Below are positions 50,101-61,273 of a stretch of DNA of 64,000 nucleotides, in pieces. This DNA is from Acorus gramineus. Its lineage: Eukaryota > Streptophyta > Magnoliopsida > Acorales > Acoraceae. A program made the position numbers and the translations under genes. The stretch's first letter is position 1; every line of letters starts with the position of its first letter. The stretch spans positions 17,992,378 to 18,056,377 of the forward strand of contig CM060855.1 of NCBI GenBank assembly GCA_030737835.1. The letters are read 5' to 3'. The notes beneath the pieces were generated by a model, which did not search any database, was not told where the DNA came from, and saw nothing but the letters and a program-made list of their open reading frames with translations.

Positions 50101-50390
50101 AACAACTTTTATGAAAAAGTTGGTTGAAAGTAGCTTTCCAAAATCCATCATTTTAATCAATTTAGAGCATAAGTCATTTTTGAAAATCTGTTCCAAATCG
50201 GGCAGAGTAGTGTGTGTGTGTGTCCAACTTTGCCAATTAGTGGTATCTTATGAAAGGTTTCCACATTATTGATAACATGGTGTTTCTTTCAAATTGTCTT
50301 CTAAAGACATGCAAGGACTGTGGTGCGATTTTATCGACATGCCCCATCTGCCGAGCATCCATTACAACACGAGTGAAGCTTTACTCGTAG
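41134..50390 (+). CDS. RGLG: RGLG-type E3 ubiquitin ligase (copine/vWA + RING), 11 coding exons, 389 aa
   Basis: RING domain ligase family: membrane-anchored E3s acting in auxin, ABA and stress signalling in Arabidopsis. Coding exons: 41134-41277, 42217-42301, 42428-42568, 42650-42763, 43722-43819, 43944-44023, 44096-44201, 49186-49313, 49391-49523, 49598-49654, 50307-50390. All junctions are GT-AG and phases close (1170 nt). MGNKES at the start fits N-myristoylation at G2, as in RGLG1/2. The copine-type vWA domain (about 48-300) has a MIDAS DFTKS motif (D68, T70, S72) and conserved [16 protein letters not shown]. The C-terminal C3HC4 RING is C345, C348, C359, H361, C364, C367, C374, C377. 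Length and layout match the family; the exact paralogue (RGLG1 to 5) is not decided. Intron 8 is 4984 nt because of a solo LTR. A 5' non-coding exon probably ends at 39263. Confidence 0.94.
44719..48530. mobile_element. Very long solo LTR (3812 bp) in RGLG intron 8, Ty3/gypsy-like
   Basis: The block begins TGTCACGCCCC and ends GGCATAACA (TGT...ACA) and is flanked by a perfect 5-bp duplication CTTAC (44714-44718 and 48531-48535). I see no gag-pol, primer site or second LTR inside, so a solo LTR is the simplest reading. The length and the ...GGGGCGTGACA terminus (minus-strand reading) recall long-LTR plant gypsy elements of the Tekay/Del kind, with the element then lying on the minus strand; this is family inference. 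Internal subrepeats are present: about 210-bp units marked by GTCACGYGRCGRCGYGAC (45242, 45466, 45672) and about 155-bp units (about 45776 and 45932). GC content is clearly higher than in the host intron. Confidence 0.68.
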
Positions 50391-52232
50391 AAGAACCCCT
50401 TCGATGATCATGGAAGCAGATATTCAGGACTTTGTGTGCTAATCATGGTGTAAAGATTCCAATGCATGCTGTTTCTTCATTGTAATCGAATGTGATTTCA
50501 AGACGTCATAGGCTGATCGATTGTTTTTCATCCCCACAAGCATCCATTGATTGTGATGGAGCTCCAATGTGTTATGAAGATGTTTCATCTGTAGTTCTGT
50601 GTGTCTGCTCCTTGTAATATATACCTCATAATGCAGCACATGTTCCACTATTACTTGTGCAGACTACCCAACATTCATTTTCATTCATGAAGATCAGTTG
50701 TATCAATAGGACAGTCCTCCCATATATGTGAACATTGTGCATTATTTTATAGGGTTTATCTGGAAAATAATAGTGTGCTTCCCTATGCATATGTTTTAAA
50801 GGTGAATTTTATTTGGAGTGTCGATACAGTTAGTCTGTTTTGTAGTTCCATCTGTAGTTCAGAAGTGATCCTTGCCTTTACACTACAATAGCGCAATATA
50901 CATAGCGCTACCATAGTATATATAGCACTATCTATTTGTTTAAACACTTGTATTCAAAATCCAAGCACGTGAGAGAATAGGGTGAATTTAAAATCTCATT
51001 AATTTGATGCACTTCTTAGAATACTTGCAGACTCCATTTTTTTATGGTCATTATTTGTACTCATATACTAATATCATAAAAAAAATACAATTTAGAGTGT
51101 AATAATATATAAATAAATACAATATTTTATTTCTCATCTTTTAAAAAAAATGCTCTATTTGGAATATTAAAATTATGGTATTGACTTTGATATTTAAATA
51201 ATATGTAACATGTAACTTATTTATATTATTATCATTTTTGTGTTTAATCATATATGTGGTTATTTTATTTATTTCATTTTTAAATATTTTCTTGTGTTGG
51301 TTTAAGTTAGTATCTTATACTTGTTTTAAAGTAGAGAAACAGATTTCTTGAAATATGTGAACAAGACATCTTGCATGGGCAACTTTAGTTTTTACACCCA
51401 ATTCTATATCAATTTTTTATTTAATCATATGAATTCTTGATAAAATGATTCGAGATGAAATAATTTCTAGTATAAAAATATTCATAAAAATAATGACGTA
51501 TACCAAAGGGGGCTAAAACCTCACATTGGCATTGAATTTAAGTGGAGGCAATCTTGATATTTAGGGGTTTTTTTTGTATCTTTACCCCTTGTGAAATATT
51601 ATTTCCAATAATACCCCTTAAAATGGCTTAAATTTTACATAAATGCTCCTTTGAGGGATGTCATTCTAAAATTTAAAATATTTATATTATATTATTATGC
51701 ACAAATACGGGCATGACTACAGAATTAATCTTTTTTGAAGGATAGTGATGATAATAGAGTTTGTTTGGGACATATATGCCAAAATCCCCAATGTTTATAT
51801 TCCAAAACTATGGTGCACAGACTTTACCTTGTGGTGCCCATTGAATCCACAATTCCTTTATCCAATCATCCACAAAACCCTCTTCAGCAACCAATCACCT
51901 CCCTCCACGTGGCACCAGCATCCCTCAGCCTCTAATCAGTTCTTGTGTAAAATATGACCCCCCCCCCCCCCATGCAAAGATTCTGTAGTTTTTTTGTTCA
52001 ATAAGTGAACAAAAAAAAAAAAAAAAACATAAACAGAGATAGAGAGAGAGAGAGAGAGAGCCATTGAAACTCAGACCACTATAATCTTCAGCTGCAGTTA
52101 CCAACACAAAATATGAGGAGATATGAAAGATGGGCAGGCTGTGTTTTTGGCTAAAGAAGAGAATGAGAGATAGAGATGAGATATGATAGGAAATTTGGGT
52201 CATTGTAGGATCTCTGGTTCAGAGTCTAATCC
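50391..52232 (+). other. RGLG 3' flank and SGRL upstream region
   Basis: No gene. 50391-50880 is probably RGLG 3' UTR and flank. 50900-51720 is AT-rich. The block 51740-51960 is GC-richer, with a C homopolymer at about 51958-51972. 52041-52060 is a (GA)n run, common in plant 5' UTRs and core promoters, about 170 bases before the SGRL start. Confidence 0.4.
52041..52060 (+). repeat. (AG)n microsatellite upstream of SGRL
   Basis: Ten AG units preceded by imperfect GA-rich sequence and an A tract (about 52010-52027). Its position suggests the 5' UTR or core promoter. Confidence 0.85.
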
Positions 52233-55200
52233 ATGGCTTGCTTGTCTGCAAGGGGTGGTTTGTTCATCAGCAGCACCAGCACTGGTGGGTCCTCAAGAAA
52301 ATGTGGTTCTTTGGTGGTCAAGGTACTTGTTTATGTGACAAATTTGTTCACATTGAGATGATTGTAGTGTTGATAATATATAAAATTGTTTAGGCAAATT
52401 CATCAAAGTGGCCCTTTTTTTAAAATATTATTAGTGTGGAAATGGCTCTGGGTCAGTTTTAATTGCAAAACTGGCACTAAACCTCGTCAGCGTTGTCATG
52501 TTACTAGTTTTTTTTCCTGTTTTATGGTTGAAGAGGTGATTTAGAATCTCTTTATTTAGAAGATTGTATTGAAGTGAAGACAGACTAAGTATAATTTGCT
52601 ATTTTTGATAATGTGGGTGGTTTGATAACAGTTTGAATTGTTTTTTCCCCTTTTCACAGGTCATTTGATTTTATTGTGATACAAAATCTCCAATTGGGTA
52701 TTACAGTTATGAATTGCGATACAAGACTTTTCGGTGCAAATCGAACATCCATTTGAGTTAATTTTTCTAATAGGGACAATTTATTGACTTTAATTGGTTT
52801 AATTGCTTCGAATTATTGGACTATTATTTGACATCAAACATTCATTTGAGCTAATTAGCTTAATGTTAATATTGTCATTGTGATTTTAGTTACAGATTAG
52901 TATTTTAGCTTTTTATATAAGTCAAATGAATGGCTTCGGTTATAAGTCTAAATGCGATTAGAGGTAGGGAGCAGACATTATTGGCTAGTGACTACATAAT
53001 CAAATCCCCATTTAATAACAGAAGAAATATACATATCTCAGAGTGAAATTTGCGACATGCACGATGCTTGTTTTAATGTATGACAATGTATTAGGCATAT
53101 TATGTTCAATTTAAAACAATCCATCATTGGAAAATCACCATGAAAGGTGAGCTGAAGTGTATCATGAAGTGCTATGATATTTCTTTGGTTCCATAGATTA
53201 GTTCCAGAAGCTCAAACTCACAAAGTAGCACAATTTTACATAAAGATTAAATCCACTTGTAATACTAATGCCACATCTGGTTAGATATCATGAATAATGT
53301 CACTTGAAAATAAATTTAATATCGCCCCATCTTTTGAGTGACAATAAGGCCGCAAAGCTGTTGGGACCTCCGACAAGATTTGAAGCATCAAAGCTGAAGG
53401 TGGTCTACTTAGGAGATGATATGGAGGTGAAGCCTGCGATGTGTGCAATTCCAAGGACATACATGCTAACCCACTGTGATTTCACAGCCAATCTTACACT
53501 GGCCGTGACAGGGCACCTGAACACCCACCAGGTATAACATTTTCTCTCAACCATTATCAGTAGTTTGTGTTGATTACATTACACCATCACTTATATCTGA
53601 TTTCTGAGCTTTGACATAATTGTGTGTGTGTGTGTGTGTGTTTGTGTGTCACTTGTATATTAGCCCAAATTTTGAAATGGAAATATTTAAACTGAATAGT
53701 GCTTGTCATAGAAAATTTCCTTATGTATGTAACGAGGGCTTTAAGTGTGTTCTTCCTGGGAATCATTACTTAAGAGTCGTGTCTCGATCAGTCTAATGTG
53801 AATCATAATGTTTTTCTCTAGTTAGTCTTATGTTTGCTTATCGTCCTCACCCTGCCATTTATTGCTTATACCACCTTTGTGTTTGAGTTGAGATCTAAAG
53901 AAATATAACAACACCACAGCAAAATAATAAGACCAGAGGAAATCCGGCTTCCTTGCATTTCAAGTTAAGAAAATAGCAGAGGACAGTCACTAACATACTT
54001 GATCCATGTCAAAATTTGGGGATAATAAAAGATAATAGTCTTTGTTATGCTAACTCCATTAATATGATAAATATTGAAAAACTAGCTGCTCTAAGCCTCT
54101 AAACATATTAATATGACATGCTATTGCATTTGCATATTTATCTGTCCAATTAAAGTACGTCAGTGGATTGTTGTACCATTCAAAACTGATGGACATCAAG
54201 GTATTATTAAAACCAATAGAAAATTTTGTCGTATCTCATATATCCTCAACCAGATCTAGACCTCTAAGACTCAAGTTCTGCTGCTGCGAATGTTTAATGG
54301 TGGATGAACATGAATGCACATCTAATGGGTATAGGGTTCTTCATACCATATTTAGTATAATGAAAACATGAAACAGTTGTGTTATGATATGAATCAATGA
54401 TCTATAATTGATAGAAATAGTTCAAGATATCCTTTAAAGTTATGGCTTTATCACATGTCCTAATTTCACTGCACTAACAAAAAAAAAAGACAGAATTTAT
54501 CACTTTTTTTTTAACCATTGAAGCCAAGAGGTTGGTATACCAAACTACAGAGGGATGATGTTGTGGCTGAGTGGAAGAACACAGATGGTGGTGTGTCATT
54601 GCATGTTCATTGCCATGTGAGTGGGGCTCATCCTTTGCTGGACTTGGCCGCCGAATTCAGATACTATATTTTTTCCAAGGAACTTCCATTGGTAAGTTCA
54701 TGGAGACTGCATATAATTTAATTTTACTACAAAAATATTATTCAGAAGAATTTTTATGTTGTTCTTGCAATGCTTGTTAGGTTCTTAAAGCTGTAGTTCA
54801 TGGAGATTCTGTTCTATTTTATGAGCACCCCCAACTATTGGAGGCTTTAGTGTGGGTACATTTCCATTCAAGTTCGAAGAAGTACAACCGAATAGAGTGT
54901 TGGGGCCCTCTTAAGGATGCTATGCAGGTATGCATACACATGCACATGAAAGCATAGCATTTACCAAACCTTCGCTTGGCAGGTTAGCAAAGATATTCCC
55001 TCTTCAACGAGGGATCCTCAGTTTGAGTCTGAGAGGGTATGATTTAACAAAACATTAAAACAAAACAATTACCTACCAAAAAATATAATATTAACTGAAA
55101 GTAGTTTGCATGATGGAGACTGAAACTTCATTTTGTACTAGTGGTTTGAATACTTTGATCCCTACATATGTGACCCTGATACCTTGGCAGGTTGGCAAAG

Positions 55201-56166
55201 GTAACCCATCTTCACTGATGGGTACTGAATTTGAGTATTACTCCTATCGATAGAATAAGATTTAACCAGAAATTAAAACAAAAGAAACTTACCTACCATT
55301 ATTAACTGTAAGTAGCTTGATTGAAGGGGACCAAAACTTCATTTTGTATCGATGGTTTGGATCCATTGACCCCTTCTTAAGTAATCCATTTTTTTGTCCC
55401 TTGTTTCTTGGTAGTCCATTTCTTCCGCAGTTTGCGCAATCATAGATGACTGACTAATCATTTTTTCTTGTTGGGTCGTACTTAGAAAATCAAAGTAGTA
55501 CATTCAAAAGCTTAAGATTTCCATGAGTCATAAGCAAATGATTTTCTGTGTGAACATCATTTTTCCAACTCCTCTAGCAGTTACTGAATCACTGATATTG
55601 ACCAGTAATGGTAATAGTTCTCCTCACTCACAACCAAATCTGCTATACCTTAGAAAGCTATTGATCCACTGCAAATGAATTGCTGTGTGAACATCATTTT
55701 TCAACTCCTCTAGCAGTTACTGAATCACTGCTATTGACCAGTAATGATAATAGTGATCCCCACTCACAACAAAATCTGCTATATCTTAGAATGCTATTGA
55801 TCCACTGCTTTCAAGACCCTGAATAAATTTCTGATCGCATTTCGTTATATGTTTCAAAATGAGTATGTTATTACTATATACATTTCAAATTGCACCTGCT
55901 TTGATAATACTAAACCTGATCCTGAACACTTTGGACAGTGGACTAGAGTAAATTTGAAGTTATTGTGTCAAAAACTGTTACAAGCTTAATATAGTTGGTA
56001 TATAAGAATCATCTCAACTTGATATTTGACCACTGAATATCTGTCATACGATCAGAGAACGCTTGAGGATCGACCGAATGGACTTCTTAATGCAGCCAGG
56101 AAAGGAATCGAAGAGTGGATGAGCCTTACATCCGTCGTCCATGCGCTTGTTGCCTTCCTCCTATGA
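52233..56166 (+). CDS. SGRL: STAY-GREEN-LIKE protein (Mg-dechelatase family), 5 exons, 232 aa
   Basis: SGR-family proteins remove Mg from chlorophyll in the chloroplast; SGRL is thought to act mainly on chlorophyllide a. Exons: 52233-52322, 53349-53531, 54524-54691, 54781-54927, 56056-56166; all junctions are phase 0, total 699 nt. Exon 1 (30 aa, rich in Ser, Gly and Arg, few acids) looks like a transit peptide. The conserved core runs from AAKLLGPPTRFEASKLKVV through RTYMLTHCDFTANLTLAVT, DDVVAEWKN, LHVHCHVSGAHPLLDL and FRYYIFSKELPLVLKA to ALVWVHFHS and ECWGPLKDA. The cysteine-rich C-terminal motif of SGR1/SGR2 is absent, and the tail (EEWMSLTSVVHALVAFLL) is short and hydrophobic, which assigns it to the SGRL branch. 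The exon 2 acceptor (AATAAG) is weak, so its start is the least certain boundary. Confidence 0.94.
53621..53641 (+). repeat. (TG)n microsatellite in SGRL intron 2
   Basis: About ten TG units followed by an imperfect TTTGTGTGTC. Confidence 0.85.
54975..55390 (+). repeat. 208-bp tandem duplication in SGRL intron 4, SINE-like
   Basis: CTTGGCAGGTT starts at 54975 and 55183 and both units run through GGTA/TTT-GAGT-rich sequence, ATTAAAACAAAA, TTACCTACCA, TTAACTGWAAGTAG and ACTTCATTTTGTA. Each unit has a B-box-like AGTTTGAGTCTGAG or its decayed form, so the unit may derive from a tRNA-type SINE. Divergence between units is substantial. Confidence 0.7.
55546..55819 (+). repeat. 137-bp tandem duplication in SGRL intron 4
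   Basis: CTGTGTGAACATCATTTTTC starts at 55546 and 55683. Both units contain CTCTAGCAGTTACTGAATCA and TGCTATTGATCCACTGC-type endings, with only about ten differences, so this is a fairly recent duplication. Confidence 0.9.
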
Positions 56167-57480
56167 ACATAAAACATAACATGTTTCAGCATTCAATCCA
56201 CATTGCCTGCCTTTTCTATGGGAGAGAATAATATTAGAACATGAACTGATTTGTCCCTGCAACCACTTGAAATGAAACATTGGTCTACATTTTTTTAATA
56301 CTTGAGAGTTATAAGAAACTAGACATTCTTGCATTGATGTCATTTTACAAAGCCTGTATAGAAGGAGCCAGTTGATTTTGGATGGCTTCATATCATTCTT
56401 TCTACAAAATTGTATTCCTACTCTCATGTCAAATGAAAAAAAAAAAAAAACTGTATGAACCAGAATATTTGTATATGAATTTCAATTGTGGTGTTCATGA
56501 ATGTAGCTCTTTTTCTTTTGTTATCTTTCATTTATACTAATAAACTATAAAAAAAATCATCAATTGTTTAATAAAGTAGTCAAGATTTGTTCAATGACAT
56601 AACTGAATCATTTGATAATGGTAAAAAAATTGTTTCAATAAGACTTGTACTCCATATGATTAATGTACACATTTGTCTTTGAAAACTTAATAAGCTAGTC
56701 TTGATATATAAATCAATTTTATCTGACTAGCCTTTGGTATAATCTGTATATCCCTTTTGGAATATCAATTTTACTTTTAAGTGAAATACACAATAAAATA
56801 AAAGAGTTGAGGTGGTGATTGATGCACCTATTTTTTGTTAATAATTTATACGAGTATTAATTTTATCTATACGTATAGGTGAGAGGATGGTATAAACTAG
56901 TTTAAATCATTTGATGATAAAAAAAAATTGGTGCCTAATAATGGAGATATCTCAACATCTTTGTTGCCAAATGGTGTCAGAATATCATTATAAATTTATA
57001 CCATGATTATACTAATCAATATACTTACTACCAAAGGGGATTACTATTTCACTAATAACAACACTATTTTAGTTTCTAATGTTTATATATGTTGTTATAT
57101 ACAAATAAACGTTTAACACAAGCACATTAAGTTATAAGCCCAAGTACTTCCATGTTGATCTTGGCTTAGTTTGATGAATAACAAAGCTTCAATCTGATTG
57201 AGTCCTACTGATAGTATCAAGACTGAAAACCGTGTGAAAAGTTGATCTAGCCGGCTTAGTTCCCACGGTTCATTCAAGGGCCCATGATGGTCCAAGTCTT
57301 TATAATACTAGTAGTGATTTAACCCATTGTGTTATGGATTCTAACTCATCAGTGTCTACTAGAAAAGTGCACACTTAATTCTGTTTACAACCCAAATTGC
57401 ATCTGGCACCCTTCTTATTTTTTCAAAAATAAAAAACCACATCTAATGAGATATGACTTTTATTAAAATGAAGTATATAA
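56167..57480. other. SGRL 3' flank and AT-rich spacer
   Basis: About 300 bases after the stop may be 3' UTR (an A tract lies at 56438-56451). The rest is AT-rich without a recognisable gene or bounded repeat. Confidence 0.4.
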
Positions 57481-57489
57481 TATAATGAA

Positions 57490-58572
57490 GGGCACGTCTA
57501 TCCCCACACATCATTTGCCTAATAACACCAACCAAAAAAACAAAAAACACATATATAAATTTAAGTTGAACATCATTAATCCACAAACCATTTGACGGTC
57601 AACCTTCTTGTATAACAATCGACAGTTGATGTCAACCTTTATTTTATAAATTCGACAGTCACTTTGTCAACCTTTCTTTGCTACCTCGACAGTCTCCCTA
57701 TCAATCTTTTTTTACAAACTTCGACAGCAACTTTGTTCACTTTCCTTTACAACTTTTGACAGCTAGTATGTCGACTTGGGAGGGATTGTTTGACATTCGC
57801 AGTGTCAAACCAAATATTTTTTTAAAAAAAACTTAAGACACATTTGACAACATTTAATATTCATTGTACATCAAAAGATCAACACATTCACATTACATTC
57901 AACACTCACATTAAAATCACCACATGACTAATAATAAAAACACTTGAACCAGAAGCAACAACTAATTCTTTCAACCTCTTTGCATTTGCATGTAAAGCTA
58001 TTGCAGAAAAGCAAAACCAATTAATCAAATATGCATACTCTAATCTAAAACAAAAATCCCATATTAAATTGATATTTTTTTAAAACTCCATCTATCTTAA
58101 AATCTTCACTACCTGAGTTTTTCTAAAATCTTATAACTAAATAACTATACCCATTAACCCAATCTTCACAAAGCCATAAACAATTGATGATTTTATTTTA
58201 CATTTAGTGTTGAAAGTGGTCAAATGTGTCATAGATTTTTTTTTGAAAAAATATTCAATTCGACACTGTTAAGGTCGAAAGTTGTAAAGAGAGATTTTGT
58301 CGAAGTTTGTAAAGAAAAGTTGACAAGAAGTTTATAAAAGAAGATTGACAGGAAGACTCTCGAAGATTGTAAAAGAAAGTTGACATGGTGATTGTCGAAT
58401 TTATTAAATAAAGGTTGGCAGACCAACTGTCGATTGTTTTAAAGGAAGGTTGACAGGTTGGTCGTCGAATGGTTGGTGTGATTAGTGACGTTCAAATTAA
58501 ATTTATAAATTTTTTTTTGTTTTTTTTGTTTTGGTATTATTAGACAAATGGTTGGTGGGAATAGACGTGCCC
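57490..58572. mobile_element. Mutator-like non-autonomous element, 1083 bp, long repeated inverted arms
   Basis: A perfect 9-bp duplication TATAATGAA flanks it (57481-57489 and 58573-58581). The ends are inverted repeats starting GGGCACGTCTATCCCCAC on the left and, inverted, GGGCACGTCTATTCCCAC on the right. Inverted similarity continues for about 300 bp: each arm carries four to five diverged copies of a short unit combining TCGACAG with GTCAACCTTT and TTTACAA. The centre (about 57830-58200) is unique AT-rich sequence. No transposase. It is related by its termini to the element at 60401-61264. Confidence 0.82.
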
Positions 58573-58581
58573 TATAATGAA

Positions 58582-60012
58582 TTATATGGACTCACTTATA
58601 TAACGTGTAAAAAAATATTTTAACAATGTATAATCTTATTAGATTGTCAAATAGATTAAGTATAATAGCGCTTAAAAAATATCAATGTGACATTTTAAGT
58701 TAATGGAAAGGAAAGTTGTCATGGATCTTTACGGAGAATCAAAAGATAAGAAAATAAAAAAATTCAAAACACCCATAAAAAGTAGAATAAAATGTCCTTT
58801 TTTATAAGTCATTTTTGTAAAATATTACAAGAGGAAGAGAAAAAATATATATACAAAAGGGGGATATTTTGCCTATCTTTTATTTGACATAATTGAGAGT
58901 GCATCATTTATATTAAAAAAAAGAGTTTTTTTATTATTAAGTCTGCATAAACTATAAGATTTAGTGATCGATATCTCATTTTTTCATATTTTGGTTTTAG
59001 TCTTCAAATTTAAAAGATATATTTTTTTAGTCCCTTTTTAGAACTACAAAAAAAATAAAATAATTTACAGATGGATCCCTCTTAAAGATTAAAAAAAAAA
59101 TATCTTTTAAATCTAAGGACTATAACTAAAATATAGAAAATAAAAGATCGATAAAAAAAAATTCAAAAAAAAATCCTCACAGTAAAATCTTAAATTAAAA
59201 TCATAATCAATTTGCAATCAATCTTTGTCATGGATTTGATTTGGATTCAATCAATGCAACCTCATTATTATATTCCTTGTACCTCTCATTCACACCCAAA
59301 TATCTTCAGTCAGATGGTAAAAGATTCCTAGTACTAAAGATGCCTTTAAAGTCCATTTTTCTTTCTGTAAATTTTGTTTAATGGTCGATTCCTTGTATCC
59401 TACTAATAAAACCATAAGGGGTACATGAATACTTTTTGTATAAATTTTTTTGATGAACTTTATAAATTTTTTTTTTTCTTAAAAACTGTGATTGATGATG
59501 ATGCTGCTCCACATTGATTAGCATGGGCCTCCACAAGACTACAACTTGGAAAGGATACCAAAAGAGATATGGGTCAATGAACAGCAATTCCTAGGTTGCT
59601 TTACCAACTTGATCAATCCATCATTTTAAGATAAGTGATAAGATAATGGAATAGTTGATGGAATAAATGATTAAGAAATGATATTTCTCTTTGTTATACA
59701 GTACAAAAAAGTTCTAATTTTGAATAAAAAATGAAGATTATTTTATAATGCATAAAGGCTCCTCTTTTTTATATCTTGATTTAATAAATATGAATAAAAT
59801 AATTATATTGTTATCCTAAAAAATTTATCTTCACAAGGGGATAAGATTATCAAGATAATATTCAAATTTTAAGAGATAAAAACTACACCAAGTTTGTCCT
59901 TAATCACAATTGTCAAAATAACAACTAATCGCACTTATATCCCAATTTTTTAATAACAACGGGACAAATTTATCTCCAAACATTTATCCCCTTACCAAGC
60001 TAGTCTTGAGCC
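58582..60012. other. AT-rich intergenic region with MITE remnants
   Basis: No gene. It contains a diverged foldback MITE copy (58921-59180) and, at 59625-60000, GATAAG- and TTATCC-rich sequence with weak inverted symmetry (GATAAGTGATAAGATAATGG against CAAACATTTATCCCCTTACC), probably another decayed MITE. Confidence 0.4.
58921..59180. mobile_element. Diverged second copy of the 35496-35770 foldback MITE
   Basis: Shared phrases in order: GTTTTTTTATTATTAAGTC, ATAAACTATAAGATTTAGTG, TTCATATTTTGGTTTTAGTC and, in the right arm, GGACTATAACTAAAATATAG. It is AT-shifted and eroded compared with the first copy, with the right arm damaged. Confidence 0.65.
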
Positions 60013-60393
60013 TTGTTTGAGTAGAAGAATAGATGTGGAATGTGGTAGAATAGGTGTGACTAAACCCAAAAACATTTTTACTAGCAAGGAATAAATCGGT
60101 ATAACTATGCTAGAATAAGTGAGGATAAGCTGATATAAGTATTTCTAGGTCCCCTTGAAATTGTATTGTTTCATCCACTCTATTCAATTGGTATAAGGAG
60201 AGCTCACATGTCAAATTACATGTCATCATATCTTATAAATAAGGAGACCCACCTATAAAATCATTTTTTTCACCTTTCATAAATCATTATTTATATCTTA
60301 TTCATTTTTTATCTACAATTTATCCATGGTTAACAAAATAACAAAATCTTCATTATTGCATTTTCCAACAAGAATAACAAAAGCACGACCAAA
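60013..60393. mobile_element. TTGTTTG-type MITE, copy 1
   Basis: The left end is TTGTTTGAGTAGAAGAATAG; the right part has AAGAATAACAAAAGCACGACC followed by AAACA. The interior shares order and phrases (TATAAATCAT, CACCTTTCATAAATC, AAAATAACAAAATCTTCATT) with 63518-63895 in the same orientation. The Mutator-like element at 60401 sits at its right edge. Confidence 0.5.
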
Positions 60394-60400
60394 CAAAAAA

Positions 60401-61264
60401 GGGCACGTCTAGTCCCACCAATCCTTTTTCTTACCTCACCAAAAAAAAAAAAACCGGTGTTTTTTCTATTCCCATCGATCCGGCCAGGTCGACCAAACTT
60501 GGTTGTCACTTTTAGTTTTCAACGACTGAACTTGGTCGTCATTTTATATTTTGGACGACCTAACTTGATCGTCATTTCGGGTTTCGAGGGACCGAACTTG
60601 GTTGAACAGAATTTGTAATAAAATTTATAATTTTTTTTCTTGGAAACATAATCTTATGACGTATAAACTTCTTGGATCCTTCATGCCACTCCACGTCTGA
60701 GTTGTAATGTAGAGAGAATCAATAATTATTCTTAAATGTAGAACATAAGAACAATTTTTTTATATAAGTGACGGACAAATTTTCAAAAGCCAAATATAAA
60801 ATGCGTTTGGATCAACTGGTATGTTTTTTTTTGTTTTCAAATAAAGAATCTGTTGAACTACGAATTCAAACAAAGCTTAAAAATGATATATATTTGTCTG
60901 TTAGGATATTTTTCTATAAAATTTGAATTGATTGAAAGTATATCTACTTACATTTTTTTCAGTCCCTTAGCTGTTGTTTGGATAAAAGAATAAATCTAGA
61001 ATATGATGGATAAACCCAAAAATTTATTTGTTTACAAAGAATAAATATAGTTCTGGATCCTGTTCGACCTATTTCAGTTGTCCAAAATCTAAAATGGCGA
61101 CCAAGTTCGGTCGTCCAAAACCTGAAATGGCGACCAAATCCGGTCGCCCAAAACCTGAATTGGCGACCAAGTTTGATCAACTTGAATTGGTGGAACAGCC
61201 AAACACCGATTTTTTTTTTCGATTAGTGGGGTAAGTGAAACGTTTGGTGGGGATAGACGCGCAG
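60401..61264. mobile_element. Mutator-like non-autonomous element, 864 bp, related to 57490-58572
   Basis: A 9-bp duplication AACAAAAAA flanks it (60392-60400 and 61265-61273). The left end GGGCACGTCTAGTCCCACCA and the inverted right end CTGCGCGTCTATCCCCACCA match each other and the termini of the 1083-bp element. The arms (about 200 bp) are inverted repeats made of three to four copies of a unit around TTTTGGACGACC / AACTTGGTCGYCAT, different from the units of the sister element. A fragment of the TTGTTTG MITE family lies inside (about 60968-61053). There is no coding capacity; the minus-strand frame over the right arm is only the repeat read as protein. Confidence 0.8.
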
Positions 61265-61273
61265 AACAAAAAA

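Noticed and set aside
60959-61234. Repetitive peptides on both strands (KMATKFGRPKPE-like and FRFWTTE-like)
   Set aside because: These are the subterminal repeat units of the Mutator-like element translated; the periodicity comes from DNA repeats, not a protein repeat.
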